Notes under the pieces: generated by a model | Database searches by the model: none | What the model was told of the DNA's origin: nothing | Seen by the model: only the letters and a program-made list of their open reading frames with translations | Translations under genes and position numbers: made by a program | From: CAWGGS01 sp963822095 | Lineage (GTDB): Bacteria; Desulfobacterota; Desulfobulbia; Desulfobulbales; Desulfocapsaceae | Assembly: GCA_963822095.1 (NCBI GenBank) | Contig: CAWGGS010000048.1 | Span: 9,204 to 73,203, forward strand | DNA length: 64,000 nucleotides | Direction of reading: 5' to 3' | Part shown: positions 9,212 through 17,653 of the stretch, piece after piece | Layout of the letters: each line of letters begins with the position of its first letter | How positions within the stretch are numbered: position 1 is the first letter of the stretch

Positions 9212-9657
9212 AATTCTCCTTGCCGACACTGACAATTCAACAAATAACTTTTATCCACTTCAAAAGGGACTTAAAAAAGTTCCTCTCCATGCAATAGGCT
9301 CATTTCTATGAAAATCTTTTTGAGGACCGACTTTGCTATGTTAGAGTGATAAGCCTTCATGATTCGTTACGGCGACCGATCTGGTCCAGCCATGCTTGTT
9401 TATATGACGTGGTTCCGAGGAAATATTTCGTACATCCCCACAAAAGGTTTGTCAAGAGCTATTGAGGATACAGCATTTTTCAATTTCCCATCCCCAGTCT
9501 GCTCTCCTTTCTTTTTCATTTGTCGGTTTTTCTCTTTTGTCTTTCAGGGTATAGTGGTCAGATATTTGATAGACGGCAAGGACCCCCAGCAAAATATCGT
9601 TTGGAAATGCCGGACTCTTAAAGCAAACATTTAAAGATCCAACGAGGGTACAGTACA
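9212..9657. other. intergenic region, divergent promoters expected
   Basis: About 445 bases between divergent genes. AT-rich runs and a short open frame are present on the plus strand, but its codon content looks non-coding. I see no repeat, RNA gene or clear operator. Confidence 0.5.
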
Positions 9658-10467
9658 TTGACGACCAGCACACGAGATCGAATTAAAAAACGCTGTTTTT
9701 TCAATGCCCCGTGGTATGAACTCAAAGAGAAATATCTGGATTTTTTTCTTGAAAACCGGATCCAGCCTGAAATCGGTCTGGAAGGCCTCTGTCTTTACAA
9801 TGAAGAACGAAAGGACTTTGGGCAGATTGCCGGTCTTTTAGCTAAAAACAAGATCGGCTGTACCTTGCATGCCCCTTTTTTCGATCTGACTCCGGGAGGG
9901 CTCGATCCATATATTCTCGAGAAGACTCGCGATAAACTCGCCAGGGCCTTTGACCTGATTGGGATTTTCCGACCCAGCTCCATCGTTTGCCATCTCCAAT
10001 TTGAAGCAAACAAGCATGGGTATGTCTTCAACGACTGGCTTGCCGCCTCGCTCGCCACTTGGACCCCATTGGTGGAAAAAGCCGAACATCTCCAGATTCC
10101 GGTCATGTTTGAAAATACATACGAAAAAACTCCTGCAACCCATAGGGATTTTCTGACGAAACTGGGAAAGAGCAATGCTGGCCTCTGTCTTGATACCGGC
10201 CATCTCCTGGCCTTTGCCATGTCTCCCTGGGAAAAATGGCTACCGGAAATGCTCCCCTGGCTGGGGCAACTCCATATCCACGATAACAGGGGCAAGACAG
10301 ACGAACATCTTGCCCCTGGAAAGGGGCAGTTCGATTTTTCCGGACTTTTTGCATTTCTAAGACAAAACAAATGCCATCCAATCATAACTTTCGAACCTCA
10401 CAGCGAAGAAGATCTCCGGCAGACCTTCACCTACCTGGAGGCGACCGGACTCCTCAAGGATATTTAA
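9658..10467 (+). CDS. sugar phosphate isomerase/epimerase family TIM-barrel protein
   Basis: 269 residues matching the xylose-isomerase-like/AP endonuclease 2 fold: HAPFFDLTPG, a conserved Glu in PVMFENTYE, CLDTGHLLAF, LHIHDNRGKTDEHLAPGKG and a late FEPHS. These Glu, Asp and His positions normally bind divalent metals. The likely activity is isomerisation or epimerisation of a sugar or sugar phosphate; the substrate is unknown. The frame starts with TTG 9658, with a GAGGG about ten bases before it; no ATG lies near the N-terminus. It stands alone between a carboxypeptidase and mot genes, with no pathway context. Confidence 0.8.
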   Translation: MTTSTRDRIKKRCFFNAPWYELKEKYLDFFLENRIQPEIGLEGLCLYNEERKDFGQIAGLLAKNKIGCTLHAPFFDLTPGGLDPYILEKTRDKLARAFDLIGIFRPSSIVCHLQFEANKHGYVFNDWLAASLATWTPLVEKAEHLQIPVMFENTYEKTPATHRDFLTKLGKSNAGLCLDTGHLLAFAMSPWEKWLPEMLPWLGQLHIHDNRGKTDEHLAPGKGQFDFSGLFAFLRQNKCHPIITFEPHSEEDLRQTFTYLEATGLLKDI

Positions 10468-10661
10468 AAGGGGTCTGGTGTATACATCCTTTTTTCTGTA
10501 TTTTTCCTTTTGATTTTGGACATATCTTCCGATATGAAAAGTATAAAGGCCTTTAAATGGCGAGGTGTGGTTCGTCCTCTACTCTTTACGGTCTACTCTA
10601 GCCGGAGAGGAATTTTAAAGTATAAACCAACCGATCATAGAATCGGAACCCTTTGTTTTTT

Positions 10662-11813
10662 ATGCAGAAACCTGTCGAATCAGAACATATAACAGCCCCG
10701 GAAACAGATCCGGAGCAAACTGCAATCGACTCTGTCGAGTCTCCTCCAGAGGAGACGAAGTCTCATGATCGGGACACGGCCCAATTCGGCCCTCCGGTCA
10801 ACGAGAGACGTCAAGCAATGGTTTTCAGCGTTGAAGACTTTTCCTTCCGTTCATCGACTCCCAGCCCTACCCACTGGTCTATCGGATGGTCCGATCTGAT
10901 GATGACCATGTTTATCCTCTTCCTGACCCTTTTTGTCTATCAGGCCACCCACAAACAGATTCTGGTGAGCAAACAACCCGAAGTGGTTGGAGGCGAAACG
11001 ACCCAGTCTATTGAAATAGCGCCGGAAAATTCACCTTCCTCTCGATTCGCCCCGATCAAGCCCTCCCTGCCGTTAATAACCGGAGGTACCATAAAAAAGG
11101 TCATACCGGTCCCCATGGAGGAGATCGACTCCGACACAAAGTCCTTCTTAGGTAAAGAGAAGCGGCAAACAGAAAAAATACCAAAGAGTATCAGACCTTC
11201 GGTCCAGCCGGAAAGAACCGGGCTACCATCCAAGACAAAGGAAGACTCCGTGAATGCGGACTTGGTTTTTTCAGGTCAGCAGCCAACCACGAAACAACCA
11301 GGGGTTGTTCCCGGACAAAAAGCAGCCGTCAACGCAAATCAGATACACCGTCTCTTTGGTAGAATACGCAGTACCATTTCTAAGTACAACCTGACCCAAT
11401 ATGCCTCGGTTGATCTGCTTTCCAATACAATGATTCGGGTTGTTCTTACAAGTGATCTCTTCTTTTCTAAAGCAACAGCAGAAATCACCCCAAAATCAGC
11501 CGTTATTCTTCAAAAGATCGGGGCCGCCATCAAGATTGCCCCTTTCATGATAGATGTTGTCGGTCATACTGATGATCATCCGTTGCATTCCGACCATTTC
11601 CCCAGTAACTGGGAATTTTCTGTTGCCCGGGCCAGTTCGGTTGCCAGGTTCTTCATTAATGAAACGGAGATGAACCCCAACCAATTTGTGGTCAGCGGTT
11701 TTTCCTCCTATCGTCCCCTCTATCCAAACACTTCAGCTCAAAACCGAGCAGCAAACAGGCGAGTTGACATTATCATCAGTAATCGCTATCCAGATTCGAC
11801 CATGGCCAATTAA
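10662..11813 (+). CDS. motB: MotB-like stator protein with OmpA peptidoglycan-binding domain
   Basis: 383 residues: a soluble N-terminal part of about 75 residues, one transmembrane helix starting IGWSDLMMTMFILF with the expected proton-channel Asp, a long low-complexity periplasmic linker rich in Pro, Lys and Thr, and a C-terminal OmpA/MotB domain with DVVGHTDDHP and NRAANRRVDI. With the adjacent motA product it should form an ion-driven stator unit anchored to peptidoglycan. The extended N-terminus and linker differ from classical flagellar MotB, so a role other than flagellar rotation (gliding or envelope energisation of the MotA/TolQ/ExbB type) is possible. ATG 10662 is chosen; TTG 10653 is in frame. 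Gene order B-A is reversed from the usual. Confidence 0.85.
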   Translation: MQKPVESEHITAPETDPEQTAIDSVESPPEETKSHDRDTAQFGPPVNERRQAMVFSVEDFSFRSSTPSPTHWSIGWSDLMMTMFILFLTLFVYQATHKQILVSKQPEVVGGETTQSIEIAPENSPSSRFAPIKPSLPLITGGTIKKVIPVPMEEIDSDTKSFLGKEKRQTEKIPKSIRPSVQPERTGLPSKTKEDSVNADLVFSGQQPTTKQPGVVPGQKAAVNANQIHRLFGRIRSTISKYNLTQYASVDLLSNTMIRVVLTSDLFFSKATAEITPKSAVILQKIGAAIKIAPFMIDVVGHTDDHPLHSDHFPSNWEFSVARASSVARFFINETEMNPNQFVVSGFSSYRPLYPNTSAQNRAANRRVDIIISNRYPDSTMAN

Positions 11814-11827
11814 TAAAACAGGAGACT

Positions 11828-12697
11828 ATGAAACAAAAAAATCTTATAGGTCTCATCCTCTCTGTCGGGCTGTTCCTCCTAGGCTTTTTCTTAAACGGGA
11901 ATATCAGCCTCTACTTTAATCTGTCCGGTATCCTCGTAGTTATGGGGGGAACCATGGCGGCTTCGCTCGTCAGTTTCAGATTGGATCAACTGAAGATAGC
12001 CTTGAAAGTGGTGCTGACCTCCTACCGTCGGCCAATTAAAACAGAAACGGAAATAATAAATATTTTAATAGACCTCTCGATCAAATCGAGGATGGAAGGT
12101 ATCCTCTCATTGCAACAGGAGGAGCATGAAACCTCCATCCTGTTTCTTCGCCGGGCTCTTGGCTGTATAGTTGACGGTTATAGGGCCGAACAGATTCGGG
12201 ATATCCTTAATACGGAGATGTATTTCTTTAAGCTGCGACGTGAAGACCTCGAGCGGGTATTGCGAACTATCGCTGAATTTTTTCCAGTCTTCGGCCTCAT
12301 CGGCTCGGTCATAGGCCTGATCACCATGCTGGGAGGAATCGGCAACACCTCGATTCTGCTGAAGGCTATCCCCATTGCCTTGACCTCCACCCTCTACGGG
12401 TTGATCTTCGCAAACTTTTTATTTCTCCCTTTTGCAGCCAATCTCAAGGAGAGAACGAATCATGAACTTCTGCTACAGAAAATAATTATGGAAGGGGTTA
12501 TTGCCATTGATTCCGAAATGAACCCGGTGATCCTGTCGACAAAACTGGAATCGTTTCTGACCCCATCGGAACGAGAATCGGATCTTGTTTCGTACTCAAA
12601 GATAAAAGAGAGGTTCAATATTCGCACGGGCGAAGAAGAAGTACCGACGCCGGAGTTGGACAGTCTCGACCAGGCCGAGATCAAGATAGAAAGATAA
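11828..12697 (+). CDS. motA: MotA-like stator protein
   Basis: 289 residues with four membrane helices: two at the N-terminus (LIGLILSVGLFLLGFF and SGILVVMGGTMAAS), a cytoplasmic loop carrying charged segments such as RREDLERVLR, then PVFGLIGSVIGLITMLGGIG and the helix after LLKAIPIALTS. These are the MotA/PomA hallmarks. It begins 14 bases after motB ends, with AGGAG directly before the ATG, so the pair is one operon. It provides the ring around the MotB dimer and the torque-generating loop. No flagellar genes are near, so the motor it serves is not shown by this window. Confidence 0.9.
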   Translation: MKQKNLIGLILSVGLFLLGFFLNGNISLYFNLSGILVVMGGTMAASLVSFRLDQLKIALKVVLTSYRRPIKTETEIINILIDLSIKSRMEGILSLQQEEHETSILFLRRALGCIVDGYRAEQIRDILNTEMYFFKLRREDLERVLRTIAEFFPVFGLIGSVIGLITMLGGIGNTSILLKAIPIALTSTLYGLIFANFLFLPFAANLKERTNHELLLQKIIMEGVIAIDSEMNPVILSTKLESFLTPSERESDLVSYSKIKERFNIRTGEEEVPTPELDSLDQAEIKIER

Positions 12698-12716
12698 CAC
12701 TCCGGTAAAATCCTTT

Positions 12717-13829
12717 TTATTCATCGCCATTCAGGCCAGGAATCCCGATATGTTGGATGATGCGGGCATTTCGGCCTTCTTCGTAGGCAAGCAGCCTGCC
12801 CTGTCGCCGCCAAATCCTGAAGGCCAGTGAATACGAGAGTACCCTAATGGGATAGTCTCGGGGTAATTGCTTGAGATAGGGCTGAATTGTTACAAAATTC
12901 GTGGCCCCGTATTGTCTCATTATAAATCGAAGTCCACCGTTTGCCGGACCAATATTATAGGCCAACAATCCTAAAAATAGATTGCCATCCATCTCTTCAA
13001 GATAGTATTTCAATTCTGCAGCGGCGACACAGGCATTTTGACGCGGATCAGTCAGCAAAAGTTCAGGGACCTGGAGATAATTCCGGACCCTTTCTGACAC
13101 CTCATGCGGTACCTGGGTTATCTGAAAAAGGCCTTGTCCTCCATCCTTGCTCTGTCTGGGAACAAATGAGGATTCGACAGCAGCCACACCTTCCAATAGA
13201 TCGGGATCGACATCAAACATTTCTGCCGCTTCCCGAATAGCGGGAACGTATTTTTGGGCCCGATCGATCATCTTTTGCAACTGTACCTGGTCGCAACGTC
13301 GATAGGCGGCAAAGACCTGGTGAGCAATGGTGATTCTCCGGTCCTGCTGTCTCCCCCCCACCAAATTCCGAAAACTCTCAAACCCACGGTCAAATCGGCC
13401 TGAGATCATTAAACCGGTAACAACAAGAGCAAAAATCAGGGAAAGCAATGCTGGAAGTGGCACCCACCACTGTTGCAACCGTTTTCTCAGTTGCCACCAA
13501 CCGATAAGGAAAATAGCAGCCAGAACGATCAGGCCCAGAATTGAAAAGGCAAAAGGCAGAAGACTTGCAAAAAATCGGATACCAGAAAACCATCTTGCCG
13601 AATATCCGAGCAGAACCATGATGATTACTACGGCAAAAAGAGCCAGGCCGGATATTTCCAGTCCCACAAGAGGCAGATGCTGTTTATGATCGAACAACTG
13701 GTGAAACAGGGACTTCCCGCCGACACTTTTTCTTTTTTTCGGTGGTTTCTTCCCCCGAGTCTGAGTTTTATCGGCAGAGCCCGGCCTCCGCCTGGGGGCT
13801 GCTGCTTTTGGTGGAACCTGCTTTGCCAT
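12717..13829 (-). CDS. membrane-anchored lytic transglycosylase (SLT domain)
   Basis: 370 residues. A basic, Pro-rich cytoplasmic head (about 55 residues) is followed by three predicted membrane helices (about residues 55-145) and a C-terminal soluble-lytic-transglycosylase domain: catalytic Glu in VAAVESSF, then GGQGLFQIT and LLAYNIGPANGG. It should cleave the MurNAc-GlcNAc bond of peptidoglycan in the periplasm. Three helices plus a long basic head are unusual for the family, which normally has a signal peptide. Convergent with motA, 19 bases apart. Confidence 0.88.
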   Translation of the reverse strand: MAKQVPPKAAAPRRRPGSADKTQTRGKKPPKKRKSVGGKSLFHQLFDHKQHLPLVGLEISGLALFAVVIIMVLLGYSARWFSGIRFFASLLPFAFSILGLIVLAAIFLIGWWQLRKRLQQWWVPLPALLSLIFALVVTGLMISGRFDRGFESFRNLVGGRQQDRRITIAHQVFAAYRRCDQVQLQKMIDRAQKYVPAIREAAEMFDVDPDLLEGVAAVESSFVPRQSKDGGQGLFQITQVPHEVSERVRNYLQVPELLLTDPRQNACVAAAELKYYLEEMDGNLFLGLLAYNIGPANGGLRFIMRQYGATNFVTIQPYLKQLPRDYPIRVLSYSLAFRIWRRQGRLLAYEEGRNARIIQHIGIPGLNGDE

Positions 13830-13913
13830 CGTTAAAATCTTTTCCCGGATATTTCTGCTTCTTCATCCTGATATGCAGAAAAAGCTGTGAGCCTTTCGGG
13901 AACTGAGAAGGGA

Positions 13914-14249
13914 TTATTTCGGATTTTCATAAAAGATATAAGATGTTGAATAGTCACTAAACTCAAAGTAGACCTTTTTTTCGCCCGGATCTACAACATT
14001 GTTGAGGTTGGAATCCAAAATACCGTAACCATATCTGTACGGTCTATCCTTGCTGCTATCCGTTCCAGTGGCAGTGGTGAGCTTATCTATTTTCATAAAC
14101 CGTTTTACCAATTTATTACCGGCATATACCTCTAGAATGCCATCTGTCCCGGTCCAGTTCTGGACAGCCCGTCCAATTTTATTCTGTGTTTCTTTGGTAC
14201 AGGCTGGAATGGCCAAACAAAGAAGTACAAGAGTGATCCATTTTTTCAT
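13914..14249 (-). CDS. small predicted lipoprotein of unknown function
   Basis: 111 residues. The N-terminus MKKWITLVLLCLAIPAC is a lipoprotein signal with the lipobox ending at Cys17. The remainder has no family I can name; it contains a TDGILEVYAGNKLVKRF segment and an aromatic C-terminus (YSTSYIFYENPK). It probably sits in the outer or inner membrane facing the periplasm. It is 84 bases upstream of, and in the same direction as, the transglycosylase gene, so co-transcription is possible. Confidence 0.7.
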   Translation of the reverse strand: MKKWITLVLLCLAIPACTKETQNKIGRAVQNWTGTDGILEVYAGNKLVKRFMKIDKLTTATGTDSSKDRPYRYGYGILDSNLNNVVDPGEKKVYFEFSDYSTSYIFYENPK

Positions 14250-14661
14250 TATTGCGTCCTTGCTTCAGGATTGATGAGATTATTCTCATGGGTTTTTCGT
14301 ATAACACCGCATAGGTTCCATCAGATAAATGCAGGTTTTAGCAGCAATAGCCAAGCTCCCCTTGTAATGATATCGACAAGTGTATATTTTACCATGATTC
14401 CAGATAAAATGCGACGCAGATAACATACTGTATTTCAGCCCATATTTTAATTGATATCCCCGAAATCACCAATGGGAATTCATATGTTTCTCGCCGCCTG
14501 ATTGTATTACAAGGATCAAGATCAGCCATCATTGTCATACATGAGAATTCCTGTTGACAATAACACTTTCCTGGTGTACTGGTGTCGAAAAGTGTTAGAA
14601 ACCCCTTAAATCGTCAAAATGCGGAAAATGTTTTTTTCAGCGCAACATCGAAAATGTTAAA
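14250..14661. other. intergenic region between divergent genes
   Basis: About 410 bases, AT-rich, without coding signal. It includes a candidate promoter for the rightward HTH/GHKL gene (separate entry). Nothing else recognised. Confidence 0.5.
14554..14582 (+). promoter_or_regulatory. possible sigma-70-type promoter
   Basis: A perfect TTGACA at 14554-14559, then a 17-base spacer and TACTGG at 14577-14582. The -10 match is poor, so this is only a candidate, about 80 bases ahead of the HTH/GHKL gene. Confidence 0.3.
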
Positions 14662-15708
14662 ATGGAAGTTTGCAGTCCGAAAACAAAGATCATACGGAAA
14701 TTTATTCTGGATAATGTATCTTTGCATCCCACTGATATAGTAAAAGTAGTAGCTCAAAAGTTTGCCATTTCCAGGCAGGCGGCGGCAAGACATCTCAAGA
14801 AACTTACCACACAAGGCGAGATAGAAACCGAAGGCAATACCTCGGGAAGAATATATCGTCTCCATAAAGGACGTATAGCCGAATTCTCATATCGTATTGC
14901 TGACCGGCCTTCTGCCGAAGAGGTATATACAGCGGATATTTTACCCCTGCTCGTCTCTCTTCCCAGTAACGTCCAAAAACTTTGGGCATATTGTTTTGAG
15001 GAAATATTTTCCAACGGAACATCCCACTCAAAAGGAACAAACCTTACGATTCGGGTCATCCAGAAAAAGCTACAGACAACCATCAATGTCATAGACGACG
15101 GTATCGGGATATTCAACAGTATTAAAAAGAGGCATAAGCTGGATAACGATGAGCATGCAGCATTATTACTCTCAAACAGTACATTTCAAAAAAAATCCGA
15201 TATACAGGAAAGAGCAAATATTTTTTTATCCTCCAGAATGACCTCTTCTTTTACCATTGTCTCCAAAAGGGTTGTTTTGACACACCAACAAGACATTTCC
15301 TGGGACTGGACACTCGGCAGGACCCAGGAAGAGACCCCCGGAACGTTTGTAAATATGGTTATCACTAACGACAATCTCAGATCTCCGGAAGAAATTATTG
15401 ACGAATATAAGACGTCACGGAAAGAACTGTTGGCCAGAACCTGTATTCCAGTCAAGTTGGTTGATTACTGTGCACAGGCCCCATTTTCCCGTTCCCAGGC
15501 ACGCAGGGTCCTGTCGCGTATTGACAAATTCAAGATTGCTATTCTGGACTTCATTGGAGTCGAGGAGATAGGACCTGCGTTTGCCGACCAGGTTTTCAGA
15601 GTTTTTTCTTTAGAACATCCGGAAATTGAAGTACTTTATACCAATGCCAACAAACAGGTTGAAGCGGTCATCAAAATGGCGAGAGAAAACTCGTCTGGGA
15701 CAGCCTGA
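14662..15708 (+). CDS. HTH / GHKL-ATPase / STAS-like (DUF4325) regulator
   Basis: 348 residues in three parts. Residues 1-70: a winged-helix-like DNA-binding head (HPTDIVKVVAQKFAISRQAA followed by a basic wing). Residues 85-260: a GHKL (Hsp90/kinase-like) ATP-binding fold with N-box EEIFSN (N118) and G1 DDGIGIF (D145, D146), but no HisKA phospho-acceptor. Residues 265-345: a segment resembling the STAS-like DUF4325 domain (SRSQARRVLSRI, ILDFIGVEEIGPAFADQVFRVF). By analogy with anti-sigma kinase/STAS partner switching, it may unite kinase-like and antagonist-like halves in one DNA-binding chain; this is inference. No membrane segment. It is followed by an alpha/beta hydrolase gene in the same direction. 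Confidence 0.75.
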   Translation: MEVCSPKTKIIRKFILDNVSLHPTDIVKVVAQKFAISRQAAARHLKKLTTQGEIETEGNTSGRIYRLHKGRIAEFSYRIADRPSAEEVYTADILPLLVSLPSNVQKLWAYCFEEIFSNGTSHSKGTNLTIRVIQKKLQTTINVIDDGIGIFNSIKKRHKLDNDEHAALLLSNSTFQKKSDIQERANIFLSSRMTSSFTIVSKRVVLTHQQDISWDWTLGRTQEETPGTFVNMVITNDNLRSPEEIIDEYKTSRKELLARTCIPVKLVDYCAQAPFSRSQARRVLSRIDKFKIAILDFIGVEEIGPAFADQVFRVFSLEHPEIEVLYTNANKQVEAVIKMARENSSGTA

Positions 15709-15899
15709 CGCCACTAAAATCGAAAACTACACGATCTATCAGCAAGTTCAGATGTCGCACCAGCCCCTGTATGTTGGTTTCTGTTGGGCACATCACCACA
15801 TCCCCATGTGACTCAAAGTGCTGCAGCAGCTGTCTAAACAAACCAAGTGGACCAATTGCAGCTGTTGAAGCTTGCAAACACCAGGCACAGGAGACGCAG

Positions 15900-16523
15900 A
15901 TGGATACCGTAAATTCGACTGTCAAGATACTCCAAGATGTTCCAGACACTCCCGACCAAAACGAATGCTATCTGTTTTATCTTCATGGATTGATCGTCGA
16001 AGAGGCGGGAATCCGCCCGAAGAGCGAAGAACACGGATACTACGAGTATGAACGTATCGTCAACAGTCTGGCGCAAGAAGGATTTATCGTGATAAGTGAA
16101 GTACGAGCCTCGGGAACACAGGTCAAGCCCTATGCCGAAAAAGTGGCGGGGCAAATCAAAAAGCTTCTAGACCACAATATTCCCCCGCAACAGATCACGG
16201 TTGTGGGCGCCTCGAAGGGAGGCGTTATCAGCGCCTATATATCGACGTGGCTTAAGGAAACAGGGATAAACTTTGTGTTTTTAGCCGGTCTGTTCGAGAA
16301 ATGTCTGCAAGACCAAGATCTGATTCTCTATGGAAATATTCTCTCTGTTCATGATCGATCGGATAAACTTTCCATTACCCCGGAAATGTATTTTCAACGC
16401 TCCAAAAACCTGAGCCGAGCCAAAGCTATAGTCCTCAATCTTGATGTCGGTCACGGACTCATTTACAAGCCGTATCGAGAGTGGATTGATCCGCTTATTG
16501 ATTGGATCAAGACAACGGGATAA
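15900..16523 (+). CDS. small alpha/beta hydrolase
   Basis: 207 residues with the features of a compact alpha/beta hydrolase: LFYLHGLIVE as the first strand and oxyanion region, VVGASKGGVISAYI as the nucleophile elbow (Ser in GASKGG) and LDVGHGLIYKP carrying the likely catalytic His. No signal peptide. An in-frame stretch reaches back to 15771, but ATG 15900 is preferred because GGAG lies six bases before it and the upstream residues look random and Cys-rich. The substrate is unknown. It may be co-transcribed with the preceding regulator, 191 bases away. Confidence 0.72.
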   Translation: MDTVNSTVKILQDVPDTPDQNECYLFYLHGLIVEEAGIRPKSEEHGYYEYERIVNSLAQEGFIVISEVRASGTQVKPYAEKVAGQIKKLLDHNIPPQQITVVGASKGGVISAYISTWLKETGINFVFLAGLFEKCLQDQDLILYGNILSVHDRSDKLSITPEMYFQRSKNLSRAKAIVLNLDVGHGLIYKPYREWIDPLIDWIKTTG

Positions 16524-16626
16524 TGATTTGTTCGGTGAGATCTCAATAAAAGAATCTCATCAAAGTCGGTACGAAATGAGGACTGCCCCATAAAACAGTC
16601 GGCTCATACTCGAACACAAAGATCAA

Positions 16627-16799
16627 TCTGATTACCACTGAAACTCATCCTATCGGAAAGGAAGGGTGTGAGCTGTTCGTTTCTCGGGTCTCTGCAGCCT
16701 GGACGGCGTAAGCGTTGCCCCCAGGGATGGGTTTATGGCGTCCCGCAAAACGAACAGCTCACACCCTGGATTAGTTACTGAACATTAGTGGTAATCAGA
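16627..16799. repeat. nested inverted-repeat element (MITE/REP-like)
   Basis: Two nested perfect inverted repeats: an outer 13-bp pair (16627-16639 with 16787-16799, TCTGATTACCACT) and an inner 20-bp pair (16663-16682 with 16748-16767, AGGGTGTGAGCTGTTCGTTT). The 65-base interior is GC-rich with a further small stem (GGACG/CGTCC). The inner 105-bp unit is flanked by GGA on both sides, a possible 3-bp target duplication. It lies between convergent genes, so it could also act as a two-way terminator. No coding capacity. Confidence 0.75.
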
Positions 16800-16803
16800 A
16801 AGA

Positions 16804-17646
16804 TCAATAGTCAAGGCTGCCGTCTTCTTGCTCCTCGACCCCAACAACAACGATACCGGCGGCATCCGCCGCCTCTATTACCTTTTGACGGTCGAAGAGT
16901 AACGATTGGCCTGCCTCGACTGCAAGCACAGCTCCATGCACACTTTTTAGCTTCTCAATGGTCGTGAGCCCTGTTGCCGGCAAATCGAAACGGAAATCCT
17001 GACCGGGCTTTTTCACTTTAACAACAACTGCCTTCTCTTTAACCAGCGTTCCTCCCCGGACAATCGCCTGGTCCGTACCCTCGATGGCCTCAACCGCAGC
17101 AACCGAGAGATTGCGTACCACGACACATTGACCGATGTCCAACCGACCAATTTCCCTGGCATTCATCCATCCAAAAGCTATATCCTCACGTTGTTTTTTA
17201 TCCGGTTTTTTCCGGCTAAGGATACCTTTGGGGAAAAGGAGATGACGCAGATACAGCGTCGATTCAAGAACCTTTATCCCCTCCTTCTCAAGTGCTCCGG
17301 CAACTGCCCGCAGAATTGCATCATCCTGTTTGGAGTGAATGGAATTCCAAAGGGAAAGGCATTTTAAATCCGGCAGGACATCTCGAAATATCCTGGTCTT
17401 GGTTATGGAGCCAAGAAACACCACATCTCCTGTGGCCTGCTCTTTGAAGAACCTGAGCATCTTGCCCAATTGACCGAGCTTAACCCAACAGATTGCATCT
17501 GCAGCCTCTGCCACTTTTTCAGATGTCTCGTTCTTGTGGGCGACAACAACAACCTTCCGGCCGGCTTCCCTCGCCGCCTCGATGAAGAGAAGCGGGAACT
17601 GGCCGGCACCGGCTATGATACCTATATTACGTGGATCAATCTCCAT
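16804..17646 (-). CDS. lpxI: UDP-2,3-diacylglucosamine diphosphatase LpxI
   Basis: 280 residues of the LpxI (DUF1009) family, which cleaves UDP-2,3-diacylglucosamine to lipid X and UMP at the inner membrane in place of LpxH. Family marks: the GIIAGAGQFPLL start, FLGSITKTRIF, SKQDDAILRAVA, and the C-terminal KPGQDFRFDLPATGLTTIE with VLAVEAGQSLLFD. It is the last gene of the leftward lpxD-fabZ-lpxA-lpxI run, seven bases after lpxA. lpxB, which often follows, is not here; the operon ends at the inverted-repeat element. Confidence 0.94.
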   Translation of the reverse strand: MEIDPRNIGIIAGAGQFPLLFIEAAREAGRKVVVVAHKNETSEKVAEAADAICWVKLGQLGKMLRFFKEQATGDVVFLGSITKTRIFRDVLPDLKCLSLWNSIHSKQDDAILRAVAGALEKEGIKVLESTLYLRHLLFPKGILSRKKPDKKQREDIAFGWMNAREIGRLDIGQCVVVRNLSVAAVEAIEGTDQAIVRGGTLVKEKAVVVKVKKPGQDFRFDLPATGLTTIEKLKSVHGAVLAVEAGQSLLFDRQKVIEAADAAGIVVVGVEEQEDGSLDY

Positions 17647-17653
17647 CGAACTC

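Noticed and set aside
9359..9634. Rightward 91-codon open frame
   Set aside because: Aromatic-rich, low-similarity sequence overlapping the region where divergent promoters are expected; no ribosome site.
10610..10650. TAAAG and CCGAT blocks resembling a flagellar sigma-28 promoter before motB
   Set aside because: The spacer is about seven bases instead of eleven.
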